Notes under the pieces: model-generated
Seen by the model: only the letters and a program-made list of their open reading frames with translations
Database searches by the model: none
What the model was told of the DNA's origin: nothing
NCBI GenBank assembly: GCA_002506485.1
Contig: DAXQ01000031.1
Location: forward strand, 1 to 32,707
Origin: Euryarchaeota archaeon UBA136
GTDB lineage: Archaea > Thermoplasmatota > Poseidoniia > MGIII > CG-Epi1
Length of the DNA stretch: 32,707 nt
Reading direction: 5' to 3'
Made by a program: the position numbers and the translations under genes
Part shown: piece by piece, positions 16,511 through 23,584 of the stretch
Position numbering within the stretch: the first letter of the stretch is position 1
How the letters are laid out: the number at the start of each line of letters is the position of its first letter

Positions 16511-17773
16511 ATGAATATAGATCCAACAAGCAGTAAATATTTGATTCGCGCTTCGATACGTGCGAATGGCGTAGTTAACAAGTCCGATGTAGTAGGGGCC
16601 GTTTTTGGTCAAACAGAAGGGCTATTAGGTGATGAATTAGATCTTCGTGATCTTCAGAAAAGCGGACGAATGGGTCGCGTAGAGGTTGAAATAAAAAGTG
16701 ACAAAGGAAAGTCTGTTGGAGAGATAGTAATCTCTTCAAGTATGGACCAGGTTGAAACTTCGGTCTTCGCAGCTGCACTAGAAACAGTTGAACGCGTTGG
16801 CCCCTGCAAGGCCACAGTGAAGATTACGACATTGGAAGACAGTCGTAGTTCAAAACGTGAAATAATCATAGATCGTGCACGAACACTTTTAATTAATTTA
16901 ATTAAAGATTCAAGAGGTGCCGGTTCTACGATCACGGATACGGTTAGACAGGTACTTCAAACCGAGGAGATAGTTCGGTTCAAAGGTAAATTGCCTGCAG
17001 GACCGAATGTAAATACCAGTGATGCCGTGATTGTTGTTGAAGGCCGTGGTGATGTTCTCAATCTATTGAGGCACGGAATAAAGAATGCCGTAGCAGTAGA
17101 GGGCACCAACATACCCAAGGAAGTTGTAGCTCTCAGTAAAGAAAGGACAGTAACAGCCTTTGTTGATGGTGACCGTGGCGGTGAAATGATAATTCAAGAG
17201 CTTCTTCAGGTAGCGGAGGTTGATTTTATTTGCCGCGCTCCAGATAATACAGAAGTCGAACATCTGACCCATAAGCAGATTATGAAATCTTTGAGAGACA
17301 AGTCCTCGGCCGAGCTATTTATGGAACAGAACAAATGGTCTAGACCGGGTTCTTCAGGAACAAAAGCTAAATCATCGGATAAGAAAACCCGTCGAGGGAC
17401 CAAGAGTAAATCTTCTAAAGAAGAGAAAGCAACGCCCAAAGAAAAGGAAGTGACTAAGGAAGTTCCAGCCGAAGCGGCTGTGGCCAGTCCTGTGTTTGTG
17501 AAACAGCTGGATCAGCTCCAGGGTACAAAAAATGCAAGGTTATTGATGGGCGACGAAGTCGCGGACGAAGTTTCAATTAGTGGTCTTCAAGAGGTTCTGG
17601 AAACTCGCAAAGATAATGGCGTTAACACATTGGTTATGGATGGGATTATAACTCAACGTTTGATTGAACTGGTTCCCAAAGCAGGAATAAAGATAATCGT
17701 GGCTGAAAAGAAAGGCCCTTTACCTCGAGACCCTGTCGGAATAACCATGTTTACTCGTGAAGACTTAACCTAA
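16511..17773 (+). CDS. dnaG: Archaeal DnaG-type primase
   Basis: This 420-residue protein is the archaeal DnaG, a Toprim protein with primase activity that is also found with the archaeal RNA exosome. The N-terminal region (1-165) is the archaeal DnaG-specific part. The Toprim core follows with the catalytic Glu177 in VIVVEGRGDVLNLLRHG and Asp219/Asp221 in AFVDGDRGGEM. A low-complexity Lys/Ser/Glu linker (about 278-325) leads to a conserved C-terminal domain (about 330-420) with VMDGIITQRLIELVPKAG, thought to be involved in exosome contact. The bacterial DnaG zinc finger is absent, as expected. The gene has a strong ribosome-binding site and probably a leader of over 100 bases. It is followed by the 75-residue gene after 53 bases. 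Confidence 0.95.
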   Translation: MNIDPTSSKYLIRASIRANGVVNKSDVVGAVFGQTEGLLGDELDLRDLQKSGRMGRVEVEIKSDKGKSVGEIVISSSMDQVETSVFAAALETVERVGPCKATVKITTLEDSRSSKREIIIDRARTLLINLIKDSRGAGSTITDTVRQVLQTEEIVRFKGKLPAGPNVNTSDAVIVVEGRGDVLNLLRHGIKNAVAVEGTNIPKEVVALSKERTVTAFVDGDRGGEMIIQELLQVAEVDFICRAPDNTEVEHLTHKQIMKSLRDKSSAELFMEQNKWSRPGSSGTKAKSSDKKTRRGTKSKSSKEEKATPKEKEVTKEVPAEAAVASPVFVKQLDQLQGTKNARLLMGDEVADEVSISGLQEVLETRKDNGVNTLVMDGIITQRLIELVPKAGIKIIVAEKKGPLPRDPVGITMFTREDLT

Positions 17774-17794
17774 GTAACACTCTGTGGCAAAATG

Positions 17795-17802
17795 GTTATA
17801 TC
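17795..17802 (+). promoter_or_regulatory. TATA box for the small protein-pyrF-ccmAB operon
   Basis: GTTATATC lies 25-32 bases before ATG 17827, in the 53-base gap after dnaG. It is well placed for a leaderless mRNA covering the 75-residue protein, pyrF, ccmA and ccmB. Confidence 0.55.
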
Positions 17803-17826
17803 CCGCTCCAGTAGTGAGCTTCTGTT

Positions 17827-18054
17827 ATGGCAGATGAAGCTAGTATTGATGAAGAGGGTTTACGACGTTCCGCACGAAGCCAGATAATTGTTGACACTAT
17901 CGAACGCAGCTTAGAAAAGATGATGTTCGTAGAATCCAATTTAGGCAAAGAAATGGAACCTCAGGATCTTTTCCAAGTGAGGAGAGAAGCGGTAGCAGCA
18001 GTTGCTGAGTTGAAGTATGCCGTTTCTGTATTAACCGGGAAGTTAGAGATTTAA
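17827..18054 (+). CDS. Small helical protein of unknown function
   Basis: This 75-residue protein is predicted almost wholly alpha-helical, with an acidic N-terminus, no cysteines and no membrane segment; it resembles no family I recognise. Its spread of hydrophobic residues (IIVDTIERSLEKMM, AVAAVAELKYAVSVL) would suit a helical hairpin or dimer. It is a real gene by context: it has its own TATA box, and its TAA overlaps the ATG of pyrF by one base (TAATG), so the two are translationally coupled. It may act with pyrF, the CcmAB transporter or the upstream primase, but nothing in the sequence decides between them. Confidence 0.7.
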   Translation: MADEASIDEEGLRRSARSQIIVDTIERSLEKMMFVESNLGKEMEPQDLFQVRREAVAAVAELKYAVSVLTGKLEI

Positions 18055-18686
18055 TGGCTTCACGGCTAGTGCTCGCACTGGATGAGACAGATTCGGTTAG
18101 GGCCTGTAGAATCGCTGAGGAGGTCGCACCTTTTGTGGCTGCGATTAAGATTAATTATCCGTTAGTGCTGTCTTCAGGCTTAGAAATTGTTACAGAGATT
18201 TCAAAATTTGCTAAGGTAATTTGTGATTTCAAAGTTGCAGATATTCCGAATACAAATCGTCTTATCACTGAATCAGTTTTCGAAGCCGGAGCACAGGGAA
18301 TAATTGCCCATGCTTTTCCAGGTTCAGAATCCCTTAAAGCCATAAGAGAGGTAGACAGTTCCAAGGATCTGTTTGTAGTGATTACGATGTCACACCCACG
18401 AGGTGGGGACTTCTTCGATATTGAGGCCTTCTGTTCTCTAGCTCTCGAAGTTGGTGCTACTGGTGTTATCGCTCCTGCTACCAGACCAGAAGATATCTCA
18501 CGAATCAGGGATTTAATAGGTAATCTGAAAATAATGTCACCTGGCGTAGGTGCCCAAGGCGGAAATTCCAAAGGGGCATTGAAAGCTGGAGCAGATTTTA
18601 TCATAGTTGGGCGAGGAATCTATCTTTCAGATAATCCTGCGGAAGCAGCTGAGCAATACAGTCGTGATTTAGAGATAGATGATTAA
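18054..18686 (+). CDS. pyrF: Orotidine 5'-phosphate decarboxylase
   Basis: This 210-residue TIM barrel catalyses the last step of UMP synthesis, decarboxylation of OMP. The hallmark DFKVADIPNTN gives Asp58, Lys60 and Asp63 of the catalytic tetrad. Asp10 (LALDETD) and Lys32 (AIKINYP) complete the site, and VGRGIY near the end binds phosphate. Length is right for the archaeal form, and no fusion to PyrE is present. The start overlaps the preceding TAA by one base, and the stop overlaps ccmA by eight bases, so it is translated inside a tightly coupled operon. Linkage to a cytochrome-c maturation transporter is unexpected. Confidence 0.96.
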   Translation: MASRLVLALDETDSVRACRIAEEVAPFVAAIKINYPLVLSSGLEIVTEISKFAKVICDFKVADIPNTNRLITESVFEAGAQGIIAHAFPGSESLKAIREVDSSKDLFVVITMSHPRGGDFFDIEAFCSLALEVGATGVIAPATRPEDISRIRDLIGNLKIMSPGVGAQGGNSKGALKAGADFIIVGRGIYLSDNPAEAAEQYSRDLEIDD

Positions 18687-19302
18687 GCTAAATGCTTTTT
18701 TCAAATCTTTTGGCCCTAAGAAGGTTCTACGCAGCTTAGACCTTGAAGTGGAAGACGGTGAAATAGTAACTTTAGTTGGCAATAATGGAAGTGGAAAAAC
18801 CACCCTGTTACGTTCTATCAATACATTGGATAGGCCTGATGATTACGATGTAGCAGAAATAGACGGTTATGACCTAAGGAGCTTTCCGGAAGAAATACGT
18901 TCCCGTATAGGATATCTCCCCCATAATCCAGCATTTTATCCAGAATTGACCGGTTTTGAGAATCTGCGTTTCTGGCTAGAATTGAATTCAATAAGGGACG
19001 CTGAATCAAAAGCTAGAGGATTTTTGGCTAAAGTGGGTCTGATATCCTTTGGCGATGACCTATCTGGAAATTATTCTAGAGGGATGGTCCAGAGGTTAGG
19101 TTTTGCTATGGCAATTTCCCATACACCGACCACATTGCTACTGGATGAACCCTTTACAGGTTTAGATTCAGATGGTATTGCAATAATTGAGAATTTATTA
19201 ACCAAGCTCAGGGATGAAAATTGTAGTATTATCCTAGTTTCGCATGAGAGTCCGTCTTATTCCAATCGGACAGTGGAACTGGATAGGGGTGGAATTTCAT
19301 GA
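18679..19302 (+). CDS. ccmA: ABC transporter ATPase, CcmA-like
   Basis: This 207-residue ATPase carries Walker A GNNGSGKTT (34-42), signature YSRGMVQ (132-138), Walker B LLLDEP (153-158) and the H-loop in LVSHES. The signature differs from LSGGQ in the way typical of CcmA. The segment GYLPHNPAFYPELTGFENL also matches CcmA better than generic ABC ATPases. With CcmB it forms the CcmAB complex that powers release of haem from the CcmE chaperone in cytochrome c maturation. It overlaps pyrF by eight bases and ccmB by four (ATGA). No ccmC, ccmE or ccmF lies nearby, so a different small-molecule exporter is possible. Confidence 0.85.
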   Translation: MIKLNAFFKSFGPKKVLRSLDLEVEDGEIVTLVGNNGSGKTTLLRSINTLDRPDDYDVAEIDGYDLRSFPEEIRSRIGYLPHNPAFYPELTGFENLRFWLELNSIRDAESKARGFLAKVGLISFGDDLSGNYSRGMVQRLGFAMAISHTPTTLLLDEPFTGLDSDGIAIIENLLTKLRDENCSIILVSHESPSYSNRTVELDRGGIS

Positions 19303-19949
19303 ACCCAGTTCAGGTTCTCATCAGAAAGGAGTTGAAGGTAGAGTTCCGTTCCCTTCAGGGGCTGGTGGCGTCCGCTATGTTGTCATTCATGATTCTGATG
19401 TCGCTCAGATTTTCAGTGGTAGACAGCATAATCCTCCAGAATTCTGGCATATTATGGGCTTCCATTTTATTGACTGGATTGGGTCTTGTCACTCACATTT
19501 CAACACGGGAGTCTGAAAGAGGAACTGTTGATTTACTGAAATTGGCCCCAATCACCCGATACCAGTTATTTCTGGGACGAATGGTTGGTTCATTGGTTCT
19601 GCTCTGGATTCTTAGCACAATTACTCTTGTCATTTATGTCATTCTGTTTGGCAATCCTTTTGCAGAAAATCTACTTCTAGCTTATTTGATTGTTCTGATT
19701 GGTTGTACCGGTCTGTCGGCAGTAGGGACACTGGCGGCCAGCTCCGCTACTCCTTTACATGGAGGGTGGATGATTACTTCCCTTTTTGCGATTCCGATTC
19801 TGCTTTTTACAGTGATTGAAGCTGCAATAAGATCTACAGATTCATTGATTACAGGTTCCTCCGACTTTGAGTTAGCATTCATGCTTCTAGTCATGTACAA
19901 TGTTGCGTTTGTAACAGGAGGAGCATGGTTGAGTGAGATTTCAGATTAG
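19299..19949 (+). CDS. ccmB: CcmB-like ABC transporter permease
   Basis: This 216-residue membrane protein has about six hydrophobic segments. It begins with a short cytosolic amphipathic region (VQVLIRKELKVEFRS) and contains the STRESERGTVDLLKLAPI loop characteristic of CcmB, the haem-exporter permease. The ATG overlaps the ccmA stop by four bases, so it is translationally coupled to its ATPase. The stop interlocks with that of the convergent msrB (shared TTAG, 19946-19949). It acts in the cytoplasmic membrane. Assignment to CcmB is by motif and by pairing with ccmA; the transported substrate is inferred. Confidence 0.86.
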   Translation: MNPVQVLIRKELKVEFRSLQGLVASAMLSFMILMSLRFSVVDSIILQNSGILWASILLTGLGLVTHISTRESERGTVDLLKLAPITRYQLFLGRMVGSLVLLWILSTITLVIYVILFGNPFAENLLLAYLIVLIGCTGLSAVGTLAASSATPLHGGWMITSLFAIPILLFTVIEAAIRSTDSLITGSSDFELAFMLLVMYNVAFVTGGAWLSEISD

Positions 19950-20323
19950 TTTCTTTTCAGGCTTAGTGATGCAGAATTAATGCAGTAACGAATTCCAGTC
20001 GGTTGAGGGCCATCATCGAATAAATGTCCTAAGTGAGATTTACAGTTTGAACATATTACTTCGACACGCCTCATTCCGTATGAATTATCCTCATTTTCAC
20101 CGATTATTTTTTCGGTTGCAGGTTTGAAAAAACTGGGCCATCCTGTTCCTGAATCAAATTTGTGCTCTGAATCAAACAGTATCTTATCACAGCAAACACA
20201 ATGATATTTTCCATTGTCCTTGCAGTCCCAATATTTGTTATCAAATGGAGGTTCTGTAGCACTACATCTACAAACTTGGTATTGTTCTGGAGTTAGTTTA
20301 TCCTTCCATTCGTCTTCACTCAT
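19946..20323 (-). CDS. msrB: Peptide-methionine (R)-S-oxide reductase MsrB
   Basis: This 125-residue MsrB repairs the R form of methionine sulfoxide. Zinc is bound by Cys42/Cys45 (CVCC) and Cys91/Cys94 (CSNC). The catalytic residue is Cys114 in RYCINSASL, and SGTGWPSF and HLGHLFDDG shape the substrate pocket. Cys18 and Cys20, in a spot where other MsrBs read VTRxxxTE, could act as resolving cysteines. Length is normal. It lies nine bases after kbl and is probably the third gene of the tdh-kbl-msrB operon. Its stop codon interlocks with ccmB on the opposite strand. Confidence 0.95.
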   Translation of the reverse strand: MSEDEWKDKLTPEQYQVCRCSATEPPFDNKYWDCKDNGKYHCVCCDKILFDSEHKFDSGTGWPSFFKPATEKIIGENEDNSYGMRRVEVICSNCKSHLGHLFDDGPQPTGIRYCINSASLSLKRN

Positions 20324-20332
20324 TTGTCATTC

Positions 20333-21520
20333 TTACAGGATACCTGCAGATTTCCCGCCTTTTTCAAATGCATTCAGTGCAATATCCAGATCTTCTTTCT
20401 CTAGTCCAGCACTCATCATGACTCTAATTCGAGATTTATCCTGTGCAACCATAGGGAATACTATTGGCAATGCGAATATGTCCTGATTCAGAAGTTCCGC
20501 ACTCAATGCCTTGGCACTATGTGATTCTCCACACATTACAGGTATTATTGGCGTTTCAGAAACGCCAGTATCAAACCCAAGTGATTGAATCTCTTTTCTG
20601 AAGTATTCGGTGTTGCTCCATAGTTTTTCCACGTGCTGAGGTTCAGTTTCAAGAACTTCTATAGATGCATTACAAGCTGCAATTGTGGCAGGCGGTGCAG
20701 AACCGGACAATAGCATTGTTCTTGATTTGTTGAATGCGTAATCTACCATATGCTTCTCACCTGCAATCAGTCCACCAACAACGCCAAAGGCTTTGGAAAA
20801 AGATCCAGATTCCATATCAACTTCATCTTCTACTCCAAAATGTGTTCCAATTCCTCTACCTCCAGCTAGAACACCTTCACCGTGACAGTCATCTATGTAT
20901 GTCATCGCACCATATTCCCTAGCTAGTCTGGTTATTTCATCCAAAGGTGCAATGTCCCCATCCATTGAGAATACACCGTCACTAATAACAAGAGTTTTAT
21001 CACATTTCTTTGTCATAGTCTTCAGTTGATCCTCTAGACCACCCATATCATTGTGAGGATAGATTGTTCGATTTTCCTTTTTGACTCCTGATAATCGCAC
21101 ACCATCTATGATTGAACCATGATTCAATTGATCAGAGATTATCGCATCGTTTTTTCCAGCTAATTGAGGTATTAGACCTGAATTAACTGCAAATCCAGTT
21201 TGATAGTATAACGCAGCTTCTCGTTTTTTGAAACGAGCTATGGTTTCTTCCAATTGGTTATGAATATCCATATTCCCCGCGATTGGTCTGACACTACCAC
21301 TTCCAGCACCATGAGTCTTTACAGCATCAATAGCCGCTTGTCTTACCTTTGGATGTGTGCTAAGATCCAGATAATTATTAGCACACAGCATTATCTTTTC
21401 ACTTCCATCAATTATACATCTAGCTGACGATGCGCCTGTAAGAACAGGAGGTTTCCAATCAAAACCTTTTGAGACTAGGTCATTGTATTCATCCTTCATC
21501 CATTCCGTTGGTGTCGTCAT
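20333..21520 (-). CDS. kbl: 2-amino-3-ketobutyrate CoA ligase (glycine C-acetyltransferase)
   Basis: This 395-residue PLP enzyme splits 2-amino-3-ketobutyrate with CoA into glycine and acetyl-CoA, the second step of threonine breakdown. It belongs to the alpha-oxoamine synthase family. The PLP lysine is Lys243 (SFSKAFG), with Asp210/Asp211-His213 (YIDDCHGEGV) binding the cofactor and GSGSVRPIAG in the substrate region. Length matches Kbl of bacteria and Thermoplasma relatives. It follows tdh with a one-base gap, which supports Kbl over the related BioF or HemA enzymes. Start is ATG 21520. Confidence 0.95.
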   Translation of the reverse strand: MTTPTEWMKDEYNDLVSKGFDWKPPVLTGASSARCIIDGSEKIMLCANNYLDLSTHPKVRQAAIDAVKTHGAGSGSVRPIAGNMDIHNQLEETIARFKKREAALYYQTGFAVNSGLIPQLAGKNDAIISDQLNHGSIIDGVRLSGVKKENRTIYPHNDMGGLEDQLKTMTKKCDKTLVISDGVFSMDGDIAPLDEITRLAREYGAMTYIDDCHGEGVLAGGRGIGTHFGVEDEVDMESGSFSKAFGVVGGLIAGEKHMVDYAFNKSRTMLLSGSAPPATIAACNASIEVLETEPQHVEKLWSNTEYFRKEIQSLGFDTGVSETPIIPVMCGESHSAKALSAELLNQDIFALPIVFPMVAQDKSRIRVMMSAGLEKEDLDIALNAFEKGGKSAGIL

Positions 21521-21521
21521 A

Positions 21522-22466
21522 TTATCCTAGTTTCCTCTTCAGATTTTCTAGCATGTCATCACTCATTTTCTCAAGATCATAACTTGGCTTCCAACCCCAT
21601 TCCTCACTTGCCGCGGAATCGTCAATCGAATCAGGCCATGAGTCAGCTATATTTTGCCTAGAATCGGGCTTAAAAGTACACTCAAATCCGGGCATTCTAG
21701 CACTTATACAATCTGCAAGTTCCTGCGCGGAAAAGCTCATTCCTGCAAAATTAAAGTCAGAATGGTGTTTTAGGCTCTCTAAAGGAGCATCCATCAGGTC
21801 CAATGTTCCCTTTATTGCATCAGGCATATACATCATAGGCAGTTTAGTGTCAGCCCTAACAAAGCATTCGTACCTGTTATTCAGCACTGCTTCATAGTAT
21901 ATTTCGACTGCATAGTCTGTGGTCCCACCAGTAGGTCTTGTCTTCCAACTTATGAGGCCAGGATATCTGATGCCTCTTACATCGACCCCGTATTTGTGGA
22001 AATAGTAATCACAAAGTAATTCTCCAGCAACTTTTGTGACTCCATACATAGTAGTTGGTTTCAGAACAGTTTCCTGTGGAGTGTTCTCTAAAGGAGTTCC
22101 AGGTCCAAAGACGGCAATCGAACTTGGACAGAAAAGACGTTGACCATGGTCTTTTGCGACTTCTAATATATTGTATAATCCATTCAAGTTGACATCATAG
22201 CATAACTGAGGGTTTGATTCTCCTGTGGCTGAAAGAATTGCAGCCAAGTGATAAACTGTGTCTATCTGGTAGCCATCTACAATCTTTCGGTACCCTTCTA
22301 TATCTGTGACGTCACCCATTACACAGGGTCCACCTTCAGCTATATCCTTGGGCATGGGTGTTTTACGTCCCATGGCAACAACATTCTGATTACCAAATTT
22401 TTCTCTGAGAGTGGTTGTCAGGTCAGTTCCAATTTGTCCTGCCGCACCTGTAACCAGAATCATCAT
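21522..22466 (-). CDS. tdh: L-threonine 3-dehydrogenase, short-chain (epimerase-like) type
   Basis: This 314-residue NAD-dependent dehydrogenase belongs to the SDR/epimerase-like type found in Thermoplasma, Flavobacterium and animals, not the zinc-dependent MDR type. It oxidises threonine to 2-amino-3-ketobutyrate for the adjacent Kbl. The N-terminus has the NAD motif TGAAGQIG. The catalytic Tyr and Lys are in TMYGVTKVAGE, with the preceding SSIAVFG supplying the Ser. ATG 22466 (or the adjacent 22463) is chosen over 22502 because a TATA box lies just upstream and would fall inside the longer frame. One base separates its stop from the kbl start. Confidence 0.93.
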   Translation of the reverse strand: MMILVTGAAGQIGTDLTTTLREKFGNQNVVAMGRKTPMPKDIAEGGPCVMGDVTDIEGYRKIVDGYQIDTVYHLAAILSATGESNPQLCYDVNLNGLYNILEVAKDHGQRLFCPSSIAVFGPGTPLENTPQETVLKPTTMYGVTKVAGELLCDYYFHKYGVDVRGIRYPGLISWKTRPTGGTTDYAVEIYYEAVLNNRYECFVRADTKLPMMYMPDAIKGTLDLMDAPLESLKHHSDFNFAGMSFSAQELADCISARMPGFECTFKPDSRQNIADSWPDSIDDSAASEEWGWKPSYDLEKMSDDMLENLKRKLG

Positions 22467-22484
22467 TACACAACAGATGTATTG

Positions 22485-22493
22485 CTTTATATT
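22485..22493 (-). promoter_or_regulatory. TATA box of the tdh-kbl-msrB operon
   Basis: AATATAAAG on the minus strand lies 19-27 bases before ATG 22466. It predicts a leaderless mRNA starting at or near that codon and rules against the upstream ATG at 22502. Confidence 0.55.
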
Positions 22494-22534
22494 GATTCCC
22501 AAAGAGTCATTAAATGCGGGTTTCGTGGGATATT

Positions 22535-23209
22535 ATGCGTGATGGCCTTCCAATCATAATTGTTAATCTGAAAACGTACGAGCAAGGTTACGGTGCAGAC
22601 GGATTTGACCTCTGTAAGATAATGGAAGAGATCTCTATAGAACATAATGTAAACTTAGCCGCAGCAGTTTCGGCTATTGATTTAGTTGACTATAGTGATA
22701 ATTTGAAAATCCCTATTTTTGCCCAACATATTGATGGGATAAATTATGGTTCACATACGGGTTCAATATTGCCTGAGGCAGTCCGTTATTCAGGAGCAAT
22801 CGGTACTTTGGTAAATCATGCAGAATGTCAAATGAATTGGGAAGATATTGAGGCTACAATAAATCGGTGTAGAGAACTTGGTCTTTTGACGGTACTTTGT
22901 ACTGCAGACGTTGAAGCCACAAAACGTGGTGCCGCCCTTAATCCCGATATGCTTGCAGTTGAACCACCTGAATTGATAGGTGGAGAGATCTCAGTTTCTT
23001 CAGCAAAACCTGAAGTTATCAGGGATTCAGTATCGGCAGTGAATCAGATAAATCCAGAAATTCCGGTTCTTTGTGGAGCTGGAGTTAAGGACCAAGCCGA
23101 CGTATCCAAAGCCCTGTCCCTTGGTTCACAAGGAATTCTACTTGCATCTGGAGTTGTAAAGTCTTCAGAACCACGTAAAGTATTGATAGATTTAATACAA
23201 GGATTATAA
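22535..23209 (+). CDS. tpiA: Triosephosphate isomerase, archaeal type
   Basis: This 224-residue TIM barrel interconverts dihydroxyacetone phosphate and glyceraldehyde 3-phosphate. Active-site residues are Asn11 and Lys13 (IIIVNLKTYEQ), His95 (LVNHAECQ) and Glu143 (AVEPPELIGG); phosphate is bound by CGAGVK and LASGVV. The length is that of the compact archaeal enzyme (about 225 residues), shorter than the bacterial form (about 250). ATG 22535 gives the usual short N-terminus and has a weak ATTAAATG (22508-22515) 20-27 bases upstream; ATG 22514 would add seven residues. It is divergent from tdh. Confidence 0.95.
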   Translation: MRDGLPIIIVNLKTYEQGYGADGFDLCKIMEEISIEHNVNLAAAVSAIDLVDYSDNLKIPIFAQHIDGINYGSHTGSILPEAVRYSGAIGTLVNHAECQMNWEDIEATINRCRELGLLTVLCTADVEATKRGAALNPDMLAVEPPELIGGEISVSSAKPEVIRDSVSAVNQINPEIPVLCGAGVKDQADVSKALSLGSQGILLASGVVKSSEPRKVLIDLIQGL

Positions 23210-23213
23210 TCAA

Positions 23214-23222
23214 TTTTATATA
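23214..23222 (+). promoter_or_regulatory. TATA box of groES-groEL
   Basis: TTTTATATA begins five bases after the tpiA stop and predicts transcription start near 23245. That is inside the inverted repeat at 23231-23255. The resulting leader to the groES ATG is about 65 bases. Confidence 0.6.
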
Positions 23223-23230
23223 GGGGCTGG

Positions 23231-23255
23231 AGTAGACAACCTCAGGTTGGCTACT
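23231..23255 (+). promoter_or_regulatory. Inverted repeat at the groES transcription start
   Basis: Arms AGTAGACAACC and GGTTGGCTACT are separated by TCA. Ten of eleven positions pair, with one A-G mismatch. It spans the predicted initiation site, so it could be an operator for a repressor or, in RNA, a hairpin at the 5' end of the leader. It does not match the bacterial CIRCE element. Confidence 0.6.
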
Positions 23256-23309
23256 GCTTGTGAAAAAACCACATCGCAGGCTCACCTATCCCGAAAGCGG
23301 AGTAAAAAA

Positions 23310-23576
23310 ATGACGATTGGAATCGAACCTTTAGGAGAGATGGTTCTCATAGAACTAGAGCGGGCAGCCGAAAAGACGGCCAGTGGATTTATGCTACCAG
23401 AAGCAGCCAGAGAGAAAATGAATGTTGGAACAGTTGTTGCAGCAGGTCCAGAGTCTGAGAATGTTAAGGCTGGAGACAAGGTAGTCTACAAGAAATATGC
23501 AGGAACAGAATTGACCTGGGGAGATACAGATTACCTATTGGTAAAATCAGAGGATCTTCAGGCAAAAGTTAAGTGA
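23310..23576 (+). CDS. groES: Co-chaperonin GroES (Hsp10)
   Basis: This 88-residue protein is the lid of the bacterial-type (group I) chaperonin. Family features are the N-terminal PLGEMVLIELERAAEKTASGF, the mobile-loop equivalent ASGFMLPEAAREKM, then VGTVVAAGP, AGDKVVYKKYAGTEL and a closing YLLVKSEDLQAKV. It is slightly shorter than the usual 95-97 residues. ATG 23310 is preferred because GGAG lies eight bases before it; extending upstream would read through the leader and the inverted repeat. groEL follows after eight bases, so the two are co-transcribed. The gene family is bacterial; in archaea it is found only in some lineages and is read as acquired by transfer. Confidence 0.94.
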   Translation: MTIGIEPLGEMVLIELERAAEKTASGFMLPEAAREKMNVGTVVAAGPESENVKAGDKVVYKKYAGTELTWGDTDYLLVKSEDLQAKVK

Positions 23577-23584
23577 GGTAAAAA

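Noticed and set aside
23231..23255. CIRCE heat-shock element
   Set aside because: CIRCE has nine-base arms TTAGCACTC/GAGTGCTAA and a nine-base spacer; the arms and three-base spacer here do not match.
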